Below, piece after piece: positions 9,105-18,446 of a stretch of DNA of 64,000 nt. This DNA is from an uncultured Collinsella sp. Its GTDB lineage: Bacteria; Actinomycetota; Coriobacteriia; Coriobacteriales; Coriobacteriaceae. The stretch spans positions 11,098 through 75,097 of the forward strand of contig CAKUGT010000005.1 in assembly GCA_934654795.1 (NCBI GenBank), written 5' to 3'. The first letter of the stretch is position 1. Each line of letters starts with the position of its first letter. The translations under genes were made by a program, and so were the position numbers. The notes under the pieces are model-generated. The model had not been told where the DNA came from. It was given only the letters and a program-made list of their open reading frames with translations, and searched no databases.

Positions 9105-9575
9105 ATGGACGCAAGCCAGATCGTACTGACCGCTGAGGGCCGCCAGAAGCTCGTCGAGGAGCTCGCTTGGCGTGAGGGCGATTACGCCAAGGAGATCGTC
9201 GAGGACATCAAGGAAGCCCGCGCGTTCGGCGACCTTTCGGAGAACTCCGAGTACGATGCCGCTAAGGACAAGCAGGCCCAGAACGCCGCTCGTATTGCCG
9301 AGATCCAGGCCATCCTTGCCAACGCTCAGGTTGCTGCCACCACGGGCGATCTGACCGTCTCCATCGGTTCCACCGTTTCTCTGATTGATCCCAACGGTGA
9401 GGTCATGGAAGTCACGCTCGTCGGTACCACCGAGACCAACTCGCTCGAGCACAAGATTTCCAACGAGTCTCCGGTCGGTCACGCCATCATCGGTCACGGC
9501 GAGGGCGACTCCGTCGAGGTCGTTACGCCTTCTGGCAAGACTCGCGTCTACACCATCGCCAAGATTGCACGCTAG
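9105..9575 (+). CDS. greA: Transcription elongation factor GreA
   Basis: Binds the RNA polymerase secondary channel and stimulates cleavage of backtracked RNA. 156 residues with the N-terminal coiled coil, including the tip motif ARAFGDLSENSEYDAAK with its acidic residues, and the C-terminal FKBP-like domain ending in GKTRVYTIAKI. The ATG at 9105 has GGAGAG upstream; an in-frame upstream start at 9075 would add a non-homologous tail. lysS follows after a terminator, a common pairing. Confidence 0.95.
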   Translation: MDASQIVLTAEGRQKLVEELAWREGDYAKEIVEDIKEARAFGDLSENSEYDAAKDKQAQNAARIAEIQAILANAQVAATTGDLTVSIGSTVSLIDPNGEVMEVTLVGTTETNSLEHKISNESPVGHAIIGHGEGDSVEVVTPSGKTRVYTIAKIAR

Positions 9576-9603
9576 ACCACGGTCCCGCGTAAAGGTATGT
9601 TTT

Positions 9604-9636
9604 CGCTCCCTGGGACCGAATCCTGGGGAGCGTTTT
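9604..9636 (+). terminator. Terminator between greA and lysS
   Basis: CGCTCCC...GGGAGCG hairpin followed by TTTTAGTTT; it ends 18 bases before the lysS start. Confidence 0.65.
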
Positions 9637-9654
9637 AGTTTGAGGAGCTAACTT

Positions 9655-11619
9655 ATGGCAGAGAACCAGAACGCCGCAGATCAGGCATCGACGCTCAACG
9701 ACGAGCGCGCCACCCGCCTGGCCAAGCGCGCCGCCCTGTTCGAGGCGGGCCAGAACCCCTATCCCGAGCACTCTGAGCTTGAGGACTACGTTGCCGATAT
9801 CGAGGCTAAGTACGCCGAGCTTGCCGATGGCGAGGACACCGAGGACGTCGTGAAGATCGCCGGCCGTGTGGTCGCCAAGCGCGGTCAGGGCAAGATCATG
9901 TTCATCGTCGTGCGCGATGCGACTGCCGAGATTCAGCTGTTCTGCCGCATCAACGACATGGACGAGGCTGCCTGGAATACGCTCAAGGCCCTCGACCTGG
10001 GCGACATCCTGGGCGTGACCGGCGTGGTCGTGCGTACCAAGCGCGGCCAGCTCTCCGTAGCCCCCAAGAGCGCGACCCTGCTTTCCAAGGCCGTTCGCCC
10101 GCTGCCCGAGAAGTTCCACGGCCTTTCCGACAAGGAGACTCGTTATCGTCAGCGCTATGTCGACCTGATCGCCAACGACGACGTTCGTGAGACCTTCCGT
10201 AAGCGTTCGCAGATTCTCTCCACCTTCCGTCGCTTTATGGAGTCCGACGGCTACATGGAGGTCGAGACCCCCATCCTGCAGACCATCCAGGGTGGTGCCA
10301 CGGCCAAGCCGTTCATTACCCACTTCAACGCGCTCGATCAGGAGTGCTACCTGCGCATTGCTACCGAGCTGCACCTCAAGCGCTGCATCGTCGGCGGTTT
10401 TGAGCGCGTCTTCGAGATCGGCCGTATCTTCCGTAACGAGGGCATGGACCTTACCCACAATCCCGAGTTCACCACGATGGAGGCCTACCGTGCCTTCTCC
10501 GACCTCGAGGGTATGAAGGCGCTCGCCCAGGGTGTCATTAAGGCGGCTAACAAGGCCATCGGCAACCCCGAGGTCATCGAGTACCAGGGCCAGACCATCG
10601 ACCTTTCTGGTGAGTGGGCCAGCCGTCCCATGACCGACATCGTCTCCGACGTGCTCGGCAAGCAGGTCACCATCGACACGCCGGTCGAGGAGCTTGCTGC
10701 TGCCGCGCGTGAGAAGGGCCTGGAGATTAAGCCCGAGTGGACCGCCGGCAAGATTATCGCCGAGATCTACGATGAGCTGGGCGAGGACACCATCGTCAAC
10801 CCGACCTTCGTGTGCGATTACCCCATCGAGGTCAGCCCGCTTGCCAAGCGCTTTGAGGACGACCCGCGCCTGACGCACCGCTTTGAGCTGGTTATTGCCG
10901 GTCACGAGTACGCCAATGCGTTCTCCGAGCTCAACGACCCGGTCGACCAGGCCGAGCGCTTCGCTGCCCAGATGGCCGAGAAGGCCGGCGGCGACGACGA
11001 GGCCATGGAGTACGACGAGGATTACGTGCGCGCCCTCGAGTACGGTATGCCTCCCGCGGGCGGCATCGGCATTGGTATCGACCGCGTGGTCATGCTGCTC
11101 ACCAACCAGGCTTCTATCCGCGATGTACTGCTGTTCCCGCACATGAAGCCCGAGAAGGGTTTCCAGTCCGGAGCCGCTGCCGCCAAGGCTGCCGAGGCCG
11201 GCAACGCCGCAAGCCCGTTCGTCAAGCCGCTCAAGCCCACGGTTGATTACTCCAAGATCGCCGTCGAGCCGCTGTTTGAGGAGTTCGTCGACTTTGATAC
11301 CTTCTCCAAGAGCGATTTCCGCGCCGTGAAGGTCAAGGCATGCGAGGCCGTCAAGAAGTCCAAGAAGCTGCTGAACTTTACGCTCGACGACGGCACCGGC
11401 ACCGATCGTACCATCCTCTCCGGCATTCACGGTTATTATGAGCCCGAGGACCTGGTCGGCAAGACCTTGCTCGCCATCACCAACCTGCCTCCGCGCAAGA
11501 TGATGGGCATTCCCAGCTGCGGCATGCTCATCAGCGCTATCCACGAGGAGGATGGTGAGGAGCGTCTCAACCTGATCCAGCTCGACGCCTCCATCCCCGC
11601 CGGCGCAAAGATGTACTAA
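9655..11619 (+). CDS. lysS: Lysyl-tRNA synthetase, class II, with C-terminal tRNA-binding domain
   Basis: Charges tRNA-Lys. At 654 residues it is about 150 longer than a typical bacterial LysS. Order: N-terminal OB-fold anticodon-binding domain (about 60-160), class II catalytic core with motif 2 RIFRNEGMDLTHNPEFT and motif 3 GIGIGIDRVVMLLT (ending about 510), an Ala-rich linker, then an EMAPII/Trbp111-like tRNA-binding domain from about residue 545 (DFRAVKVKACEAVKKSKKLL...KMMGIPSCGMLIS), normally seen at the C-terminus of MetRS. The frame is continuous through the linker, so this is a true fusion. GAGGAG precedes the ATG. Confidence 0.95.
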   Translation: MAENQNAADQASTLNDERATRLAKRAALFEAGQNPYPEHSELEDYVADIEAKYAELADGEDTEDVVKIAGRVVAKRGQGKIMFIVVRDATAEIQLFCRINDMDEAAWNTLKALDLGDILGVTGVVVRTKRGQLSVAPKSATLLSKAVRPLPEKFHGLSDKETRYRQRYVDLIANDDVRETFRKRSQILSTFRRFMESDGYMEVETPILQTIQGGATAKPFITHFNALDQECYLRIATELHLKRCIVGGFERVFEIGRIFRNEGMDLTHNPEFTTMEAYRAFSDLEGMKALAQGVIKAANKAIGNPEVIEYQGQTIDLSGEWASRPMTDIVSDVLGKQVTIDTPVEELAAAAREKGLEIKPEWTAGKIIAEIYDELGEDTIVNPTFVCDYPIEVSPLAKRFEDDPRLTHRFELVIAGHEYANAFSELNDPVDQAERFAAQMAEKAGGDDEAMEYDEDYVRALEYGMPPAGGIGIGIDRVVMLLTNQASIRDVLLFPHMKPEKGFQSGAAAAKAAEAGNAASPFVKPLKPTVDYSKIAVEPLFEEFVDFDTFSKSDFRAVKVKACEAVKKSKKLLNFTLDDGTGTDRTILSGIHGYYEPEDLVGKTLLAITNLPPRKMMGIPSCGMLISAIHEEDGEERLNLIQLDASIPAGAKMY

Positions 11620-11667
11620 TTTGTTGCGCGGTTCTACGAACCGCGCAACGGCTCGACGCTTCCGCGT

Positions 11668-11758
11668 GCCGCATTTGGACAATCTGACGTTCAACTTCAA
11701 GGGCGCGACCAGAAGGTCAGCGCCCTTTCGTTTCACGTCACCTTGTCTCAAATGCGGC
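11668..11758. repeat. Long imperfect palindrome
   Basis: Outer arms GCCGCATTTG-GACAA and TTGTC-TCAAATGCGGC, middle TGACGT/ACGTCA, inner AAGGGCGC/GCGCCCTT, together about 40 bases per arm with a few mismatches and one bulge. Confidence 0.6.
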
Positions 11759-11816
11759 CCGCTCGCTGACTTATGCTCAACCTATGGTGTCATCTCGCCC
11801 CAAAAGGACCTTGCTC

Positions 11817-11866
11817 GCTCTGGCGGGCTTTCGCTGTCGTTGCCAAAACATCGGCGTTGCCTTGGC
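11817..11866. repeat. Dispersed repeat, copy 1 (partner 53861-53910)
   Basis: 41 of 50 bases match 53861-53910 in the same orientation, beginning GCTCTGGCGGGCTTT in both. Both copies lie between genes and are followed by a GGGGAC-loop palindrome. Confidence 0.6.
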
Positions 11867-12008
11867 CGTCAATAGTCATTGGGGACGGTCTTAAACGACT
11901 ACCCAACGGCTATTGTGCACATGGTTCGCATGACAGCCGTCTCTTTTATGTTTCCTTTAGCCGTCGCTGCCTAGGATGGGGGTTAGTCGGCAGGAAGGGA
12001 GCGTCTAT

Positions 12009-13577
12009 ATGGACGACGCGAGCGATCGTGCAATCGAAGAGGACATGCTCGATCAGTTCAACTATTTTGATGATGAGGACGAGGAATTGATCGATCGTCG
12101 CGAGCCGGCGGCGCTCGATGCTTTCGACCTTGTTGATGAAGGGCCCGACGAGGACGAGGTCGAATCGACGGAACCCCCACAGCCTTCGCACCATGATTCG
12201 TTGCTCTCAAGAGTCCCCATGCACCACGGTGTCCGTGCCGGCGCACTCCATATGAAAACTGACTGGCACCAGATCGTGACGGCAGGCGATGAGCTTGCCG
12301 TCGATGCGCCGCTCACCGATAAGTCATCCATCATCTGCCGCACCGGTATGCTTATGCTCGCGAGCGGAACGGGTGCCTGGCGTGTACGCGATACCATGAA
12401 TCGCGTCGCCGCCGTACTCGGTGTCACCGTCCACGTTGACTTAAGTCTTCTGTCGTTTGAGTGCACCTGCATCGAAGATGGCCACTGCTTTAACGAGGTT
12501 GTCAGCCTGCCCACAACGGGAGTCAATACCCATCGCATTTGGATGATGGAGAGCTTCCTAAAGGAAATCGAGACGTATGGGCGCCGGTTTACCGTGCACG
12601 AATACCACGAGATGCTCAAGACCGTTGAGAGTTCAAAACCCGATTACTCTCCCTGGCAACAGGGCCTTGCGGCAGCTTGTGCTTGCGGCGCCTTCGTCTT
12701 TTTGCTCGGCGGCGGCCCTATCGAGATGGCCTGCGCATTCGTAGGCGCTGGTGTTGGCAACTTTGCTCGCTCTCATATTCTCAAGCAGGGTCTTGGCCAG
12801 TTTAGCGCGCTGACGATTGGCGTTGCGCTCGCTTGCGTTTCGTATCTGCTGGCATTGCTCGGCCTTGGCCAGGTCGTACCGGGGGCAATGTCGCACCAAG
12901 AAGGCTATATCGGCGCCATGCTCTTTGTGATTCCCGGCTTTCCCCTCATTACGGCAGGCCTCGACATCGCTAAGCTCGATATGCGAAGCGGCATTGAGCG
13001 TCTTTCGTATGCCGTGTCGATTATTGTGATGGCGACCCTTGTGGGCTGGATGGTTGCCGAGTGTGTGGGGCTGGCGCCGGACGACTTTGCTCCGCTCGGG
13101 CTCTCACCGTTGGCTCTTACACTCTTGCGTGTGGTGATGAGCTTTGTCGGAGTATTTGGCTTCTCGGTTATGTTCAACAGTCCGATAAAGATGGCCGCGG
13201 CGGCAGGGCTCATCGGCGCCGTGTCTAATACCTTGCGCCTTACGCTCGTCGATGCGCCGACGCTGTTTCCCTTCTTGGGCCTGAGTGCAGGCATGCCTCC
13301 CGAGGCGGCTGCGTTTACCGGCGCGCTGGTATCGGGGCTGCTCGCGAGCTTGGCCGAAATCAAGCTCACCTACCCACGTATCGCCCTCACGGTGCCATCG
13401 ATTGTCATTATGGTGCCGGGCTTGTATCTGTATCGCTCGATGTATTACATGTGCACCTTCGACACGGTCAATATGCTCGGCTGGTTTGTGCGCGCGGTGC
13501 TCATCGTGGCGTTTTTGCCCGTTGGCCTGGGCGTGGCGCGTACGCTCACTGACCCTCGCTGGCGCCACACCAGCTAA
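12009..13577 (+). CDS. Threonine/serine exporter family protein (ThrE-like, DUF1212)
   Basis: Predicted inner-membrane amino-acid exporter of the ThrE family. 522 residues: an acidic N-terminal tail of about 80, a soluble DUF1212-type domain (ICRTGMLMLASGTGAWRVRD...), and about ten hydrophobic helices from residue 215 to the end, covering both halves that are separate proteins in some bacteria. The substrate is inferred from family only. The start at 12009 has AGGAAGGGAG upstream. Surrounded by spacers rich in palindromes; transcribed alone. Confidence 0.82.
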   Translation: MDDASDRAIEEDMLDQFNYFDDEDEELIDRREPAALDAFDLVDEGPDEDEVESTEPPQPSHHDSLLSRVPMHHGVRAGALHMKTDWHQIVTAGDELAVDAPLTDKSSIICRTGMLMLASGTGAWRVRDTMNRVAAVLGVTVHVDLSLLSFECTCIEDGHCFNEVVSLPTTGVNTHRIWMMESFLKEIETYGRRFTVHEYHEMLKTVESSKPDYSPWQQGLAAACACGAFVFLLGGGPIEMACAFVGAGVGNFARSHILKQGLGQFSALTIGVALACVSYLLALLGLGQVVPGAMSHQEGYIGAMLFVIPGFPLITAGLDIAKLDMRSGIERLSYAVSIIVMATLVGWMVAECVGLAPDDFAPLGLSPLALTLLRVVMSFVGVFGFSVMFNSPIKMAAAAGLIGAVSNTLRLTLVDAPTLFPFLGLSAGMPPEAAAFTGALVSGLLASLAEIKLTYPRIALTVPSIVIMVPGLYLYRSMYYMCTFDTVNMLGWFVRAVLIVAFLPVGLGVARTLTDPRWRHTS

Positions 13578-13610
13578 TTGGTGCAAGGGGGACAGGTTAC
13601 TTTGCACCAA
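13578..13610. repeat. Intergenic palindrome, GGGGACAG-loop family, copy b
   Basis: Arms TTGGTGCAA and TTTGCACCAA enclose GGGGGACAGGTTAC. It begins one base after the exporter stop. The same sequence in inverted orientation is at 53921-53953. Confidence 0.75.
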
Positions 13611-13613
13611 ATG

Positions 13614-13680
13614 AGTTGCGGTGAAATAGGGACTGAATTGCTGCTTAAAGGGTCAAAACAGTCCGTATTCCACCGCAACT
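13614..13680. repeat. 22-bp-arm palindrome, copy 1
   Basis: Left arm 13614-13635 (AGTTGCGGTGAAATAGGGAC plus TG) and right arm 13659-13680 pair at 20 of 22 positions. A near-identical element with perfect arms is at 57775-57841. Confidence 0.75.
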
Positions 13681-13795
13681 TATGGGGTCGGGGGATTATT
13701 GGTGCCCTGCATCTCCATAAACTCAACGCTTACGAAGCGCGGGGTTTTCGTGCTAGGCTGGTTCCACCACATAAGTAGTCGCAGACGCGCGTACA

Positions 13796-13846
13796 ACGGG
13801 CGGGCGAGATGAAGTCCCAACAGCTCCATCTTGCCCGCCCGTTTTT
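13796..13846 (+). terminator. Hairpin with T tract upstream of the DUF2798-like gene
   Basis: ACGGGCGGGCGAGAT and ATCTTGCCCGCCCGT arms (nearly perfect, 17-base loop) followed by TTTTT, ending 45 bases before the gene at 13891. It could be a leader attenuator rather than a terminator of distant genes. The spacer 13578-13890 otherwise holds only the two palindromes listed. Confidence 0.65.
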
Positions 13847-13890
13847 GTTGCGTGGTGCCGCGGCGTAACACAGAAAGGATTTTGCCCTTT

Positions 13891-14484
13891 ATGCCTATCA
13901 ACAAACGAGAGAGCCTGCTGTTCACCTTTATCATGTGCTTTTGCATGGTGCTTTGGATGAGCATCTACAACGTTGCCCTGCAGCATGGGGCCATCAACGG
14001 CGAGGTTGTTGCCGCCGCGTGGCTCGGCTTCCCCGTTGCCTACGTTTTTGCCATGTGCTGCGACTGGTTTGTTGCCAGCCCCCTTGCCAAGGGTTTCGCC
14101 TTTAAATTCCTGGTCACGCCGGGCAAGAGCTCGCCGCTTGCCATGACGCTCGCCGTCAGCTCCTGCATGGTCGTTCCTATGGTCATCATCATGTCGCTCT
14201 ACGGTGCGTGCGAGGGCCTATTCCACATGCCCGGCGGCCCGCTCGCCAACCTGCAGCTGCTGCCGATGATGTGGCTCGTTAACATTCCGCGCAACTTTAT
14301 CATGGCCCTGCCCTGGAACCTGCTGGTGGCCGGTCCGGTTGCTCGCTTTGTCTTCCGCCGCGCCTTCCCCATGGGCACAGTCTTTGCCGAGCCGCACATG
14401 GAGCTCGTGCGCATGCCGGGCGCTCCCGTTGCCGATGCCGTCAATGACGTTGCCGAGAGCATGGACACCGAGCCCGCCTGCTAG
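13891..14484 (+). CDS. DUF2798-like membrane protein
   Basis: 197-residue protein with about four hydrophobic segments arranged as two similar halves (IMCFCMVLWMSIYNVAL early; SSCMVVPMVIIMSLYGAC later), as in proteins with repeated DUF2798 units. Each half is followed by a segment with a Trp or Pro-rich turn and a basic residue. Function unknown. The ATG at 13891 has AAAGGA upstream. Single gene, with a T-tract hairpin in its leader and another hairpin after it at 14609. Confidence 0.7.
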   Translation: MPINKRESLLFTFIMCFCMVLWMSIYNVALQHGAINGEVVAAAWLGFPVAYVFAMCCDWFVASPLAKGFAFKFLVTPGKSSPLAMTLAVSSCMVVPMVIIMSLYGACEGLFHMPGGPLANLQLLPMMWLVNIPRNFIMALPWNLLVAGPVARFVFRRAFPMGTVFAEPHMELVRMPGAPVADAVNDVAESMDTEPAC

Positions 14485-14608
14485 ACAGCAGCTCAAAACC
14501 AAACCGCCAAACGGACCCGAGCAATTCCTTTTTTGTAGACGTTGTCGCGCGGCTACGGGCGGGAAAGGTCCCAACGGTTAACATATACTCCATATGGGTA
14601 AAGAGACC

Positions 14609-14634
14609 AAAGCGCTGCCGCGGGGCGGCGCTTT
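14609..14634 (+). terminator. Hairpin between the DUF2798-like gene and clpC
   Basis: AAAGCGCTGCC and GGCGGCGCTTT arms followed by GCGTTT; 38 bases before clpC. Either a terminator with a poor T tract or a clpC leader structure. Confidence 0.45.
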
Positions 14635-14672
14635 GCGTTTGAAAAAAACTAGCTCGTCTAAGAGGAACTAGC

Positions 14673-17315
14673 ATGTTAGACCGTTTTACCGATCGCGCGC
14701 GCAAGGTCATGTCCATGGCCAAGCAAGAAGCGCTCGATCTTCACTCAAATAAGGTGGGTACCGAGCACCTGCTGCTCGCACTCGCCAAGGAGGACGAGGG
14801 CATTGCCGCCGAGGCGCTGCGTTCGCTCGACATCTCCTACGATGACATCATGGATACTCTTAAAGAGGTCCAGACCACGGTTCCCGAGCCCAGTGAGGAG
14901 ACCGAGGCGGCCAAGCTCGCCTTTACGCCGCTCGTCATTAGCGTGATGGAGCGTTCATTCCGCGTGGCGCGTGAGAACAACCAGACCTACGTGTCGACCG
15001 AGCACTTGCTGATCGGCATCGTCGAAGAGGGCAACGGCATGGCCATGGACATCCTCATGCGCTTGGGTGTGTCGTCCGCCTCCATCAAAAAGGCTATCGA
15101 GAAACTCACCGCCAAGGACCAGGATAAGAAGCGTCCGCTCGCTGGCGCCGGTGCTGGTCGTCCCGGTACGGGCCTGCCGTTCTTTAGCGGCTCGGATGCC
15201 TCCCAGCAAAAGGGGGGCGGTACCGATACACTTAAGCAGTTCGCGACCAACCTTACGCAGAAGGCGCGCGACGGCGAACTCGATCCGGTGATCGGCCGCG
15301 AAAAGGAAGTCCAGCGTATGATGGAAATTCTTTCGCGTCGCACCAAGAACAACCCGCTCATCCTGGGCGACCCTGGCGTGGGTAAGACGGCCATTGTCGA
15401 GGGTCTGGCCCAGCAGATCGCTGCCGGCAACGTGCCCGAGAACCTCATGAACCAGAATATCTGGACGCTCGACCTGCCGGGTCTCGTTGCGGGCGCCAAG
15501 TATCGCGGTGAGTTCGAGGAGCGCCTCAAGAACGTGATCCAGGAGGCAACCGAGGCCGACGACGTCATCCTGTTTATCGATGAGATGCACACCATCATCG
15601 GTGCCGGTTCCGCCGAGGGCTCCATCGACGCGAGCTCCATGCTCAAGCCGGTGCTCGCGCGCGGCGCCTTCCAGATTATCGGTGCTACCACGGCCGAGGA
15701 GTTCCGCAAGTACCTCACCAAGGACCCGGCCTTCGAGCGTCGCTTCCAGACCATCGATGTCGAGGAGCCGAGTGTCGAGGACACCGTCAAGATCCTGACC
15801 GCGCTCAAGCCGCGTTACGAGGAGCATCACCATGTGCGTTACACACAGGGTGCCATCGAGGCCGCCGCGAACCTCTCCAACCGCTACATCCAGGATCGCT
15901 TCCTGCCCGATAAGGCAATCGACCTCATCGACGAGGCCGGTGCCCGCGCTCGCATCGCCGCGAATCGCGCGCCCGAGCCGGTGCGTGAGGCCGAGCATCG
16001 CATCGAGGAACTCAAGGCCGCCGCGCAGGAGGCCACCGAGAGCGACGACATGAACAAGGCCGCCGAGATCACCGAGCAGCAGAAGGCCGCCGAGATTGAG
16101 CTCGCCGAGGCCAAGGCCGCCTGGACCGCCGAGCTCGACGCCAGCCCGCTCACCATCGATGTGAGTCAGATCGCCGACATCGTGTCCGTGACTTCGGGCG
16201 TGCCGGTGTCCTCGCTTACCGAGAGCGAGAGCCGTCGCCTGCTGCAGGCCGAAAGCGTGCTCAAGACGCGCATCATCGGTCAGGATGAGGCTGTCGAGGC
16301 CGTTGCCAAGGCCGTGCGCCGCAGCCGCTCGCCGCTCAAGGATCCGCGTCGCCCCGGCGGCAGCTTTATCTTCCTGGGTCCCACCGGCACGGGCAAGACC
16401 GAGCTCGCCAAGACGCTCGCCGAGTACCTCTTTGGCAGCAAGGACGCACTCATCAGCTTCGACATGTCCGAGTTCGGTAGCGAGTTCGAGGTCTCCAAGC
16501 TCATCGGCAGCCCTCCGGGTTACGTCGGTCACGATGAGGGCGGCCAGCTCACCAAGGCCGTTCGTCGCCACCCGTACTCGGTCGTGCTGTTCGACGAGAT
16601 CGAGAAGGCGCACCCCGACATCTTCAACATCTTGCTGCAGGTGCTGGAGGAGGGCCGCCTGACCGATAGCCAGGGCAAGACGGTCGACTTCCGCAACACC
16701 GTGATTATCATGACATCCAACGTGGGCGCCCGCGAGATCGCGCAGGATGCGAGCGTGGGCTTTGGCACCACCGGCGAGCAGGGCCTCACGTCGAGTGAGA
16801 TTAAGGGCCGTGCGATGGGCGAGCTCAAGCGCCTGTTCCGCCCCGAGCTGCTCAACCGTATCGACGACATCGTGGTGTTCCAGAAGCTTTCGGGCGAAAA
16901 CTTGACCAAGATCGCGCACCTGCTGGTGGACGACCTGCGTCAGCGCCTGATCGCCAACGGCATGAACATTAAGCTCACCGATGCGGCCTATGACAAGATC
17001 GTGGCCGAGGGTACCGACCTCACCAACGGCGCACGCCCGCTGCGCCGCGCCATCCAAAAGCTCATTGAGGATCCGCTGTCCGAGGAGCTTCTGGCCGGCG
17101 AGTGGGGCGAGGGCGACACCGTCCTGTGCGACGTGGCCGACGGCAAGTTTGTCTTTAGCCACGGCACGGGCGAGATTCCGGCACCGCGTCCGGCGGGTGC
17201 GCTCGGCGGCGATACCGCTCCGGCGGCACCGCACACCGGCAGCGCCGCGCCCGTGAGCGGCGGCGTTACCTCGGGCCCCGGTGGCATGATGCAAGCCGGT
17301 TCCGGCGCGCTGTAG
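14673..17315 (+). CDS. clpC: ClpC-type AAA+ ATPase, Clp protease regulatory subunit
   Basis: Hexameric unfoldase that feeds substrates to ClpP. 880 residues: two N-terminal Clp repeats ([18 protein letters not shown]...), first AAA domain with [18 protein letters not shown] and [13 protein letters not shown], a short middle coil (about residues 430-480, much shorter than in ClpB), second AAA domain with [20 protein letters not shown] and [16 protein letters not shown], and a Gly/Pro/Ala-rich disordered tail of about 50 residues. The short middle domain marks it as ClpC rather than ClpB. No ctsR or mcsAB is adjacent and no obvious heat-shock operator is seen upstream. Confidence 0.92.
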   Translation: MLDRFTDRARKVMSMAKQEALDLHSNKVGTEHLLLALAKEDEGIAAEALRSLDISYDDIMDTLKEVQTTVPEPSEETEAAKLAFTPLVISVMERSFRVARENNQTYVSTEHLLIGIVEEGNGMAMDILMRLGVSSASIKKAIEKLTAKDQDKKRPLAGAGAGRPGTGLPFFSGSDASQQKGGGTDTLKQFATNLTQKARDGELDPVIGREKEVQRMMEILSRRTKNNPLILGDPGVGKTAIVEGLAQQIAAGNVPENLMNQNIWTLDLPGLVAGAKYRGEFEERLKNVIQEATEADDVILFIDEMHTIIGAGSAEGSIDASSMLKPVLARGAFQIIGATTAEEFRKYLTKDPAFERRFQTIDVEEPSVEDTVKILTALKPRYEEHHHVRYTQGAIEAAANLSNRYIQDRFLPDKAIDLIDEAGARARIAANRAPEPVREAEHRIEELKAAAQEATESDDMNKAAEITEQQKAAEIELAEAKAAWTAELDASPLTIDVSQIADIVSVTSGVPVSSLTESESRRLLQAESVLKTRIIGQDEAVEAVAKAVRRSRSPLKDPRRPGGSFIFLGPTGTGKTELAKTLAEYLFGSKDALISFDMSEFGSEFEVSKLIGSPPGYVGHDEGGQLTKAVRRHPYSVVLFDEIEKAHPDIFNILLQVLEEGRLTDSQGKTVDFRNTVIIMTSNVGAREIAQDASVGFGTTGEQGLTSSEIKGRAMGELKRLFRPELLNRIDDIVVFQKLSGENLTKIAHLLVDDLRQRLIANGMNIKLTDAAYDKIVAEGTDLTNGARPLRRAIQKLIEDPLSEELLAGEWGEGDTVLCDVADGKFVFSHGTGEIPAPRPAGALGGDTAPAAPHTGSAAPVSGGVTSGPGGMMQAGSGAL

Positions 17316-17340
17316 GGATTGAGCATAACCTTGCAAGATG

Positions 17341-17376
17341 GGGGCGTTTCCGATGAGGAAGCGCCCCTTTTCTTGT
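17341..17376 (+). terminator. Terminator of clpC
   Basis: GGGGCGTTTCC-GATGA-GGAAGCGCCCC hairpin followed by TTTTCTT. It marks the right border of the high-GC block. Confidence 0.9.
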
Positions 17377-17442
17377 AGAGAAGAGTTTCCGGTAACGATA
17401 AAATAATTGAAAAAGTTCTGCTGGATGGCAAAAGGAGTTACT

Positions 17443-18012
17443 ATGGCGAATAGCGCTCAAAGAATTGAGATGTCGTTCGATAACATGAGAAAAATCGGAA
17501 TGGTTCTTTGTGCCGTGCTGGTACTTATAGCCATCGCTACCATCGCCGTCTTTGGTTCGGCATTTGTTGTTGCATACCAAAGTATTTTGAACGGCGCAGT
17601 GGTAATCGAGGGGGTCGTTGAGCTTGGTAAGGGCGGCAGCATCGCGCTCCCAAACTTGGCGCTATGGGCGGTTTTGCTCCTTGCAGGGGAGTTCACATTG
17701 TTAAGCATCAGCTTCGATGTCGCCCGTCGTCAATCGCCTTTTACTATTCGACATGCACGGATGATCACCGTCATTGCTTGCCTATTTGCAATCAATGCCG
17801 TGATGGGCTCTCTACAGATTGGTAGCGATTTAAAAATAATGATGGGCAATTGTATGTTGAGCTGTCGTATGAATTCCGCTCTCCTTCAGATTGGTGACTC
17901 AGGCATCACTTTGGATGTGGGATCCATCATTGCAATGATGGTCGCTTTCGCTTTGTCAATCTTCTGGCGCTATGGGGCGCTTTTGCAGTCCCAGTCTGAT
18001 GATTTGGTCTAG
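17443..18012 (+). CDS. DUF2975-type membrane protein
   Basis: 189-residue protein with four clear membrane helices (starting about residues 13, 66, 107 and 154). The pairing with a small XRE regulator immediately downstream is typical of DUF2975 proteins, whose function is not established; membrane-linked control of the regulator is possible but unproven. AAAAGGAG lies before the ATG. Base composition drops clearly below that of clpC, and codons such as AAA, ATT and TTT become common, suggesting that a transferred segment starts here. Confidence 0.72.
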   Translation: MANSAQRIEMSFDNMRKIGMVLCAVLVLIAIATIAVFGSAFVVAYQSILNGAVVIEGVVELGKGGSIALPNLALWAVLLLAGEFTLLSISFDVARRQSPFTIRHARMITVIACLFAINAVMGSLQIGSDLKIMMGNCMLSCRMNSALLQIGDSGITLDVGSIIAMMVAFALSIFWRYGALLQSQSDDLV

Positions 18013-18022
18013 GTGATTGACC

Positions 18023-18349
18023 ATGGATTATCTCATTATTGAGGTTGAGACGCTTTTGCTTAAGACTGGGAAAACAAATGCCGATCTAATTAGGGCGACT
18101 GGGCATACGCCAGCTAACATTTCTAAAATCCGAAATGCAAAAATCAAGGCCATACGTTTGAAGACATTGCTCGATATCTGTGTTGAGTTGGATTGTCAGC
18201 CGGGAGATTTGATCCGTCGCGTGAGTGAAAAAGAACTTGAGGAACTTACCATCGCGCGCGCGCGGAACAAGATTTTGCAAAGACACAATCCCGACCCCTC
18301 CGAGACATTGCCCACAGAGGTTTACGTAGTAGATCTTTCTAAGGAATAG
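18023..18349 (+). CDS. XRE-family helix-turn-helix regulator (YozG-like)
   Basis: 108-residue DNA-binding protein. The HTH spans about residues 14-60 (NADLIRATGHTPANISKIRN, then LLDICVELDCQPGDLI, a typical Cro/CI small-regulator ending), with a short charged tail. Start at 18023 chosen because AGGTGA lies six bases upstream, overlapping the stop of the membrane protein gene; the two are translationally linked. It is the only regulator close to the RiPP operon, so it is a candidate, though unproven, for binding the dyad at 18460-18478. Confidence 0.8.
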   Translation: MDYLIIEVETLLLKTGKTNADLIRATGHTPANISKIRNAKIKAIRLKTLLDICVELDCQPGDLIRRVSEKELEELTIARARNKILQRHNPDPSETLPTEVYVVDLSKE

Positions 18350-18390
18350 GAATAACAAAACAGAATAAGAAGACAAACACGTATATATGC

Positions 18391-18424
18391 AAGGCTCCTA
18401 CCGCAAGCGATCGGTAGGAGCCTT
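18391..18424 (+). terminator. Terminator after the XRE regulator
   Basis: AAGGCTCCTACCG and CGGTAGGAGCCTT form a 13-bp stem; followed by AAATTATTT. It separates the regulator pair from the RiPP operon. Confidence 0.85.
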
Positions 18425-18446
18425 AAATTATTTGGAAAAAAAGTTC

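Larger units (their letters stand above)
11620..12008. other. Gene-free spacer with two hairpins and a dispersed repeat
   Basis: No convincing gene. It holds a perfect 11-bp hairpin at 11623-11649 (GTTGCGCGGTT/AACCGCGCAAC), probably the lysS terminator although it lacks a T tract; a long imperfect palindrome at 11668-11758; and at 11817-11866 a 50-base stretch 82% identical to 53861-53910, followed by a degenerate GGGGACGG-loop element (11874-11900). Confidence 0.6.

Noticed and set aside
9523-11751. 742-codon open frame on the minus strand across lysS
   Set aside because: Antisense to an unmistakable synthetase; low-complexity sequence typical of GC-rich antisense frames and no ribosome-binding site.
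11621-11875. 84-codon frame after lysS
   Set aside because: Runs through a hairpin and a long palindrome shared with other spacers; no start signal.
14955-17336. 793-codon open frame on the minus strand across clpC
   Set aside because: Antisense shadow of clpC created by third-position GC; no homology-like motifs.
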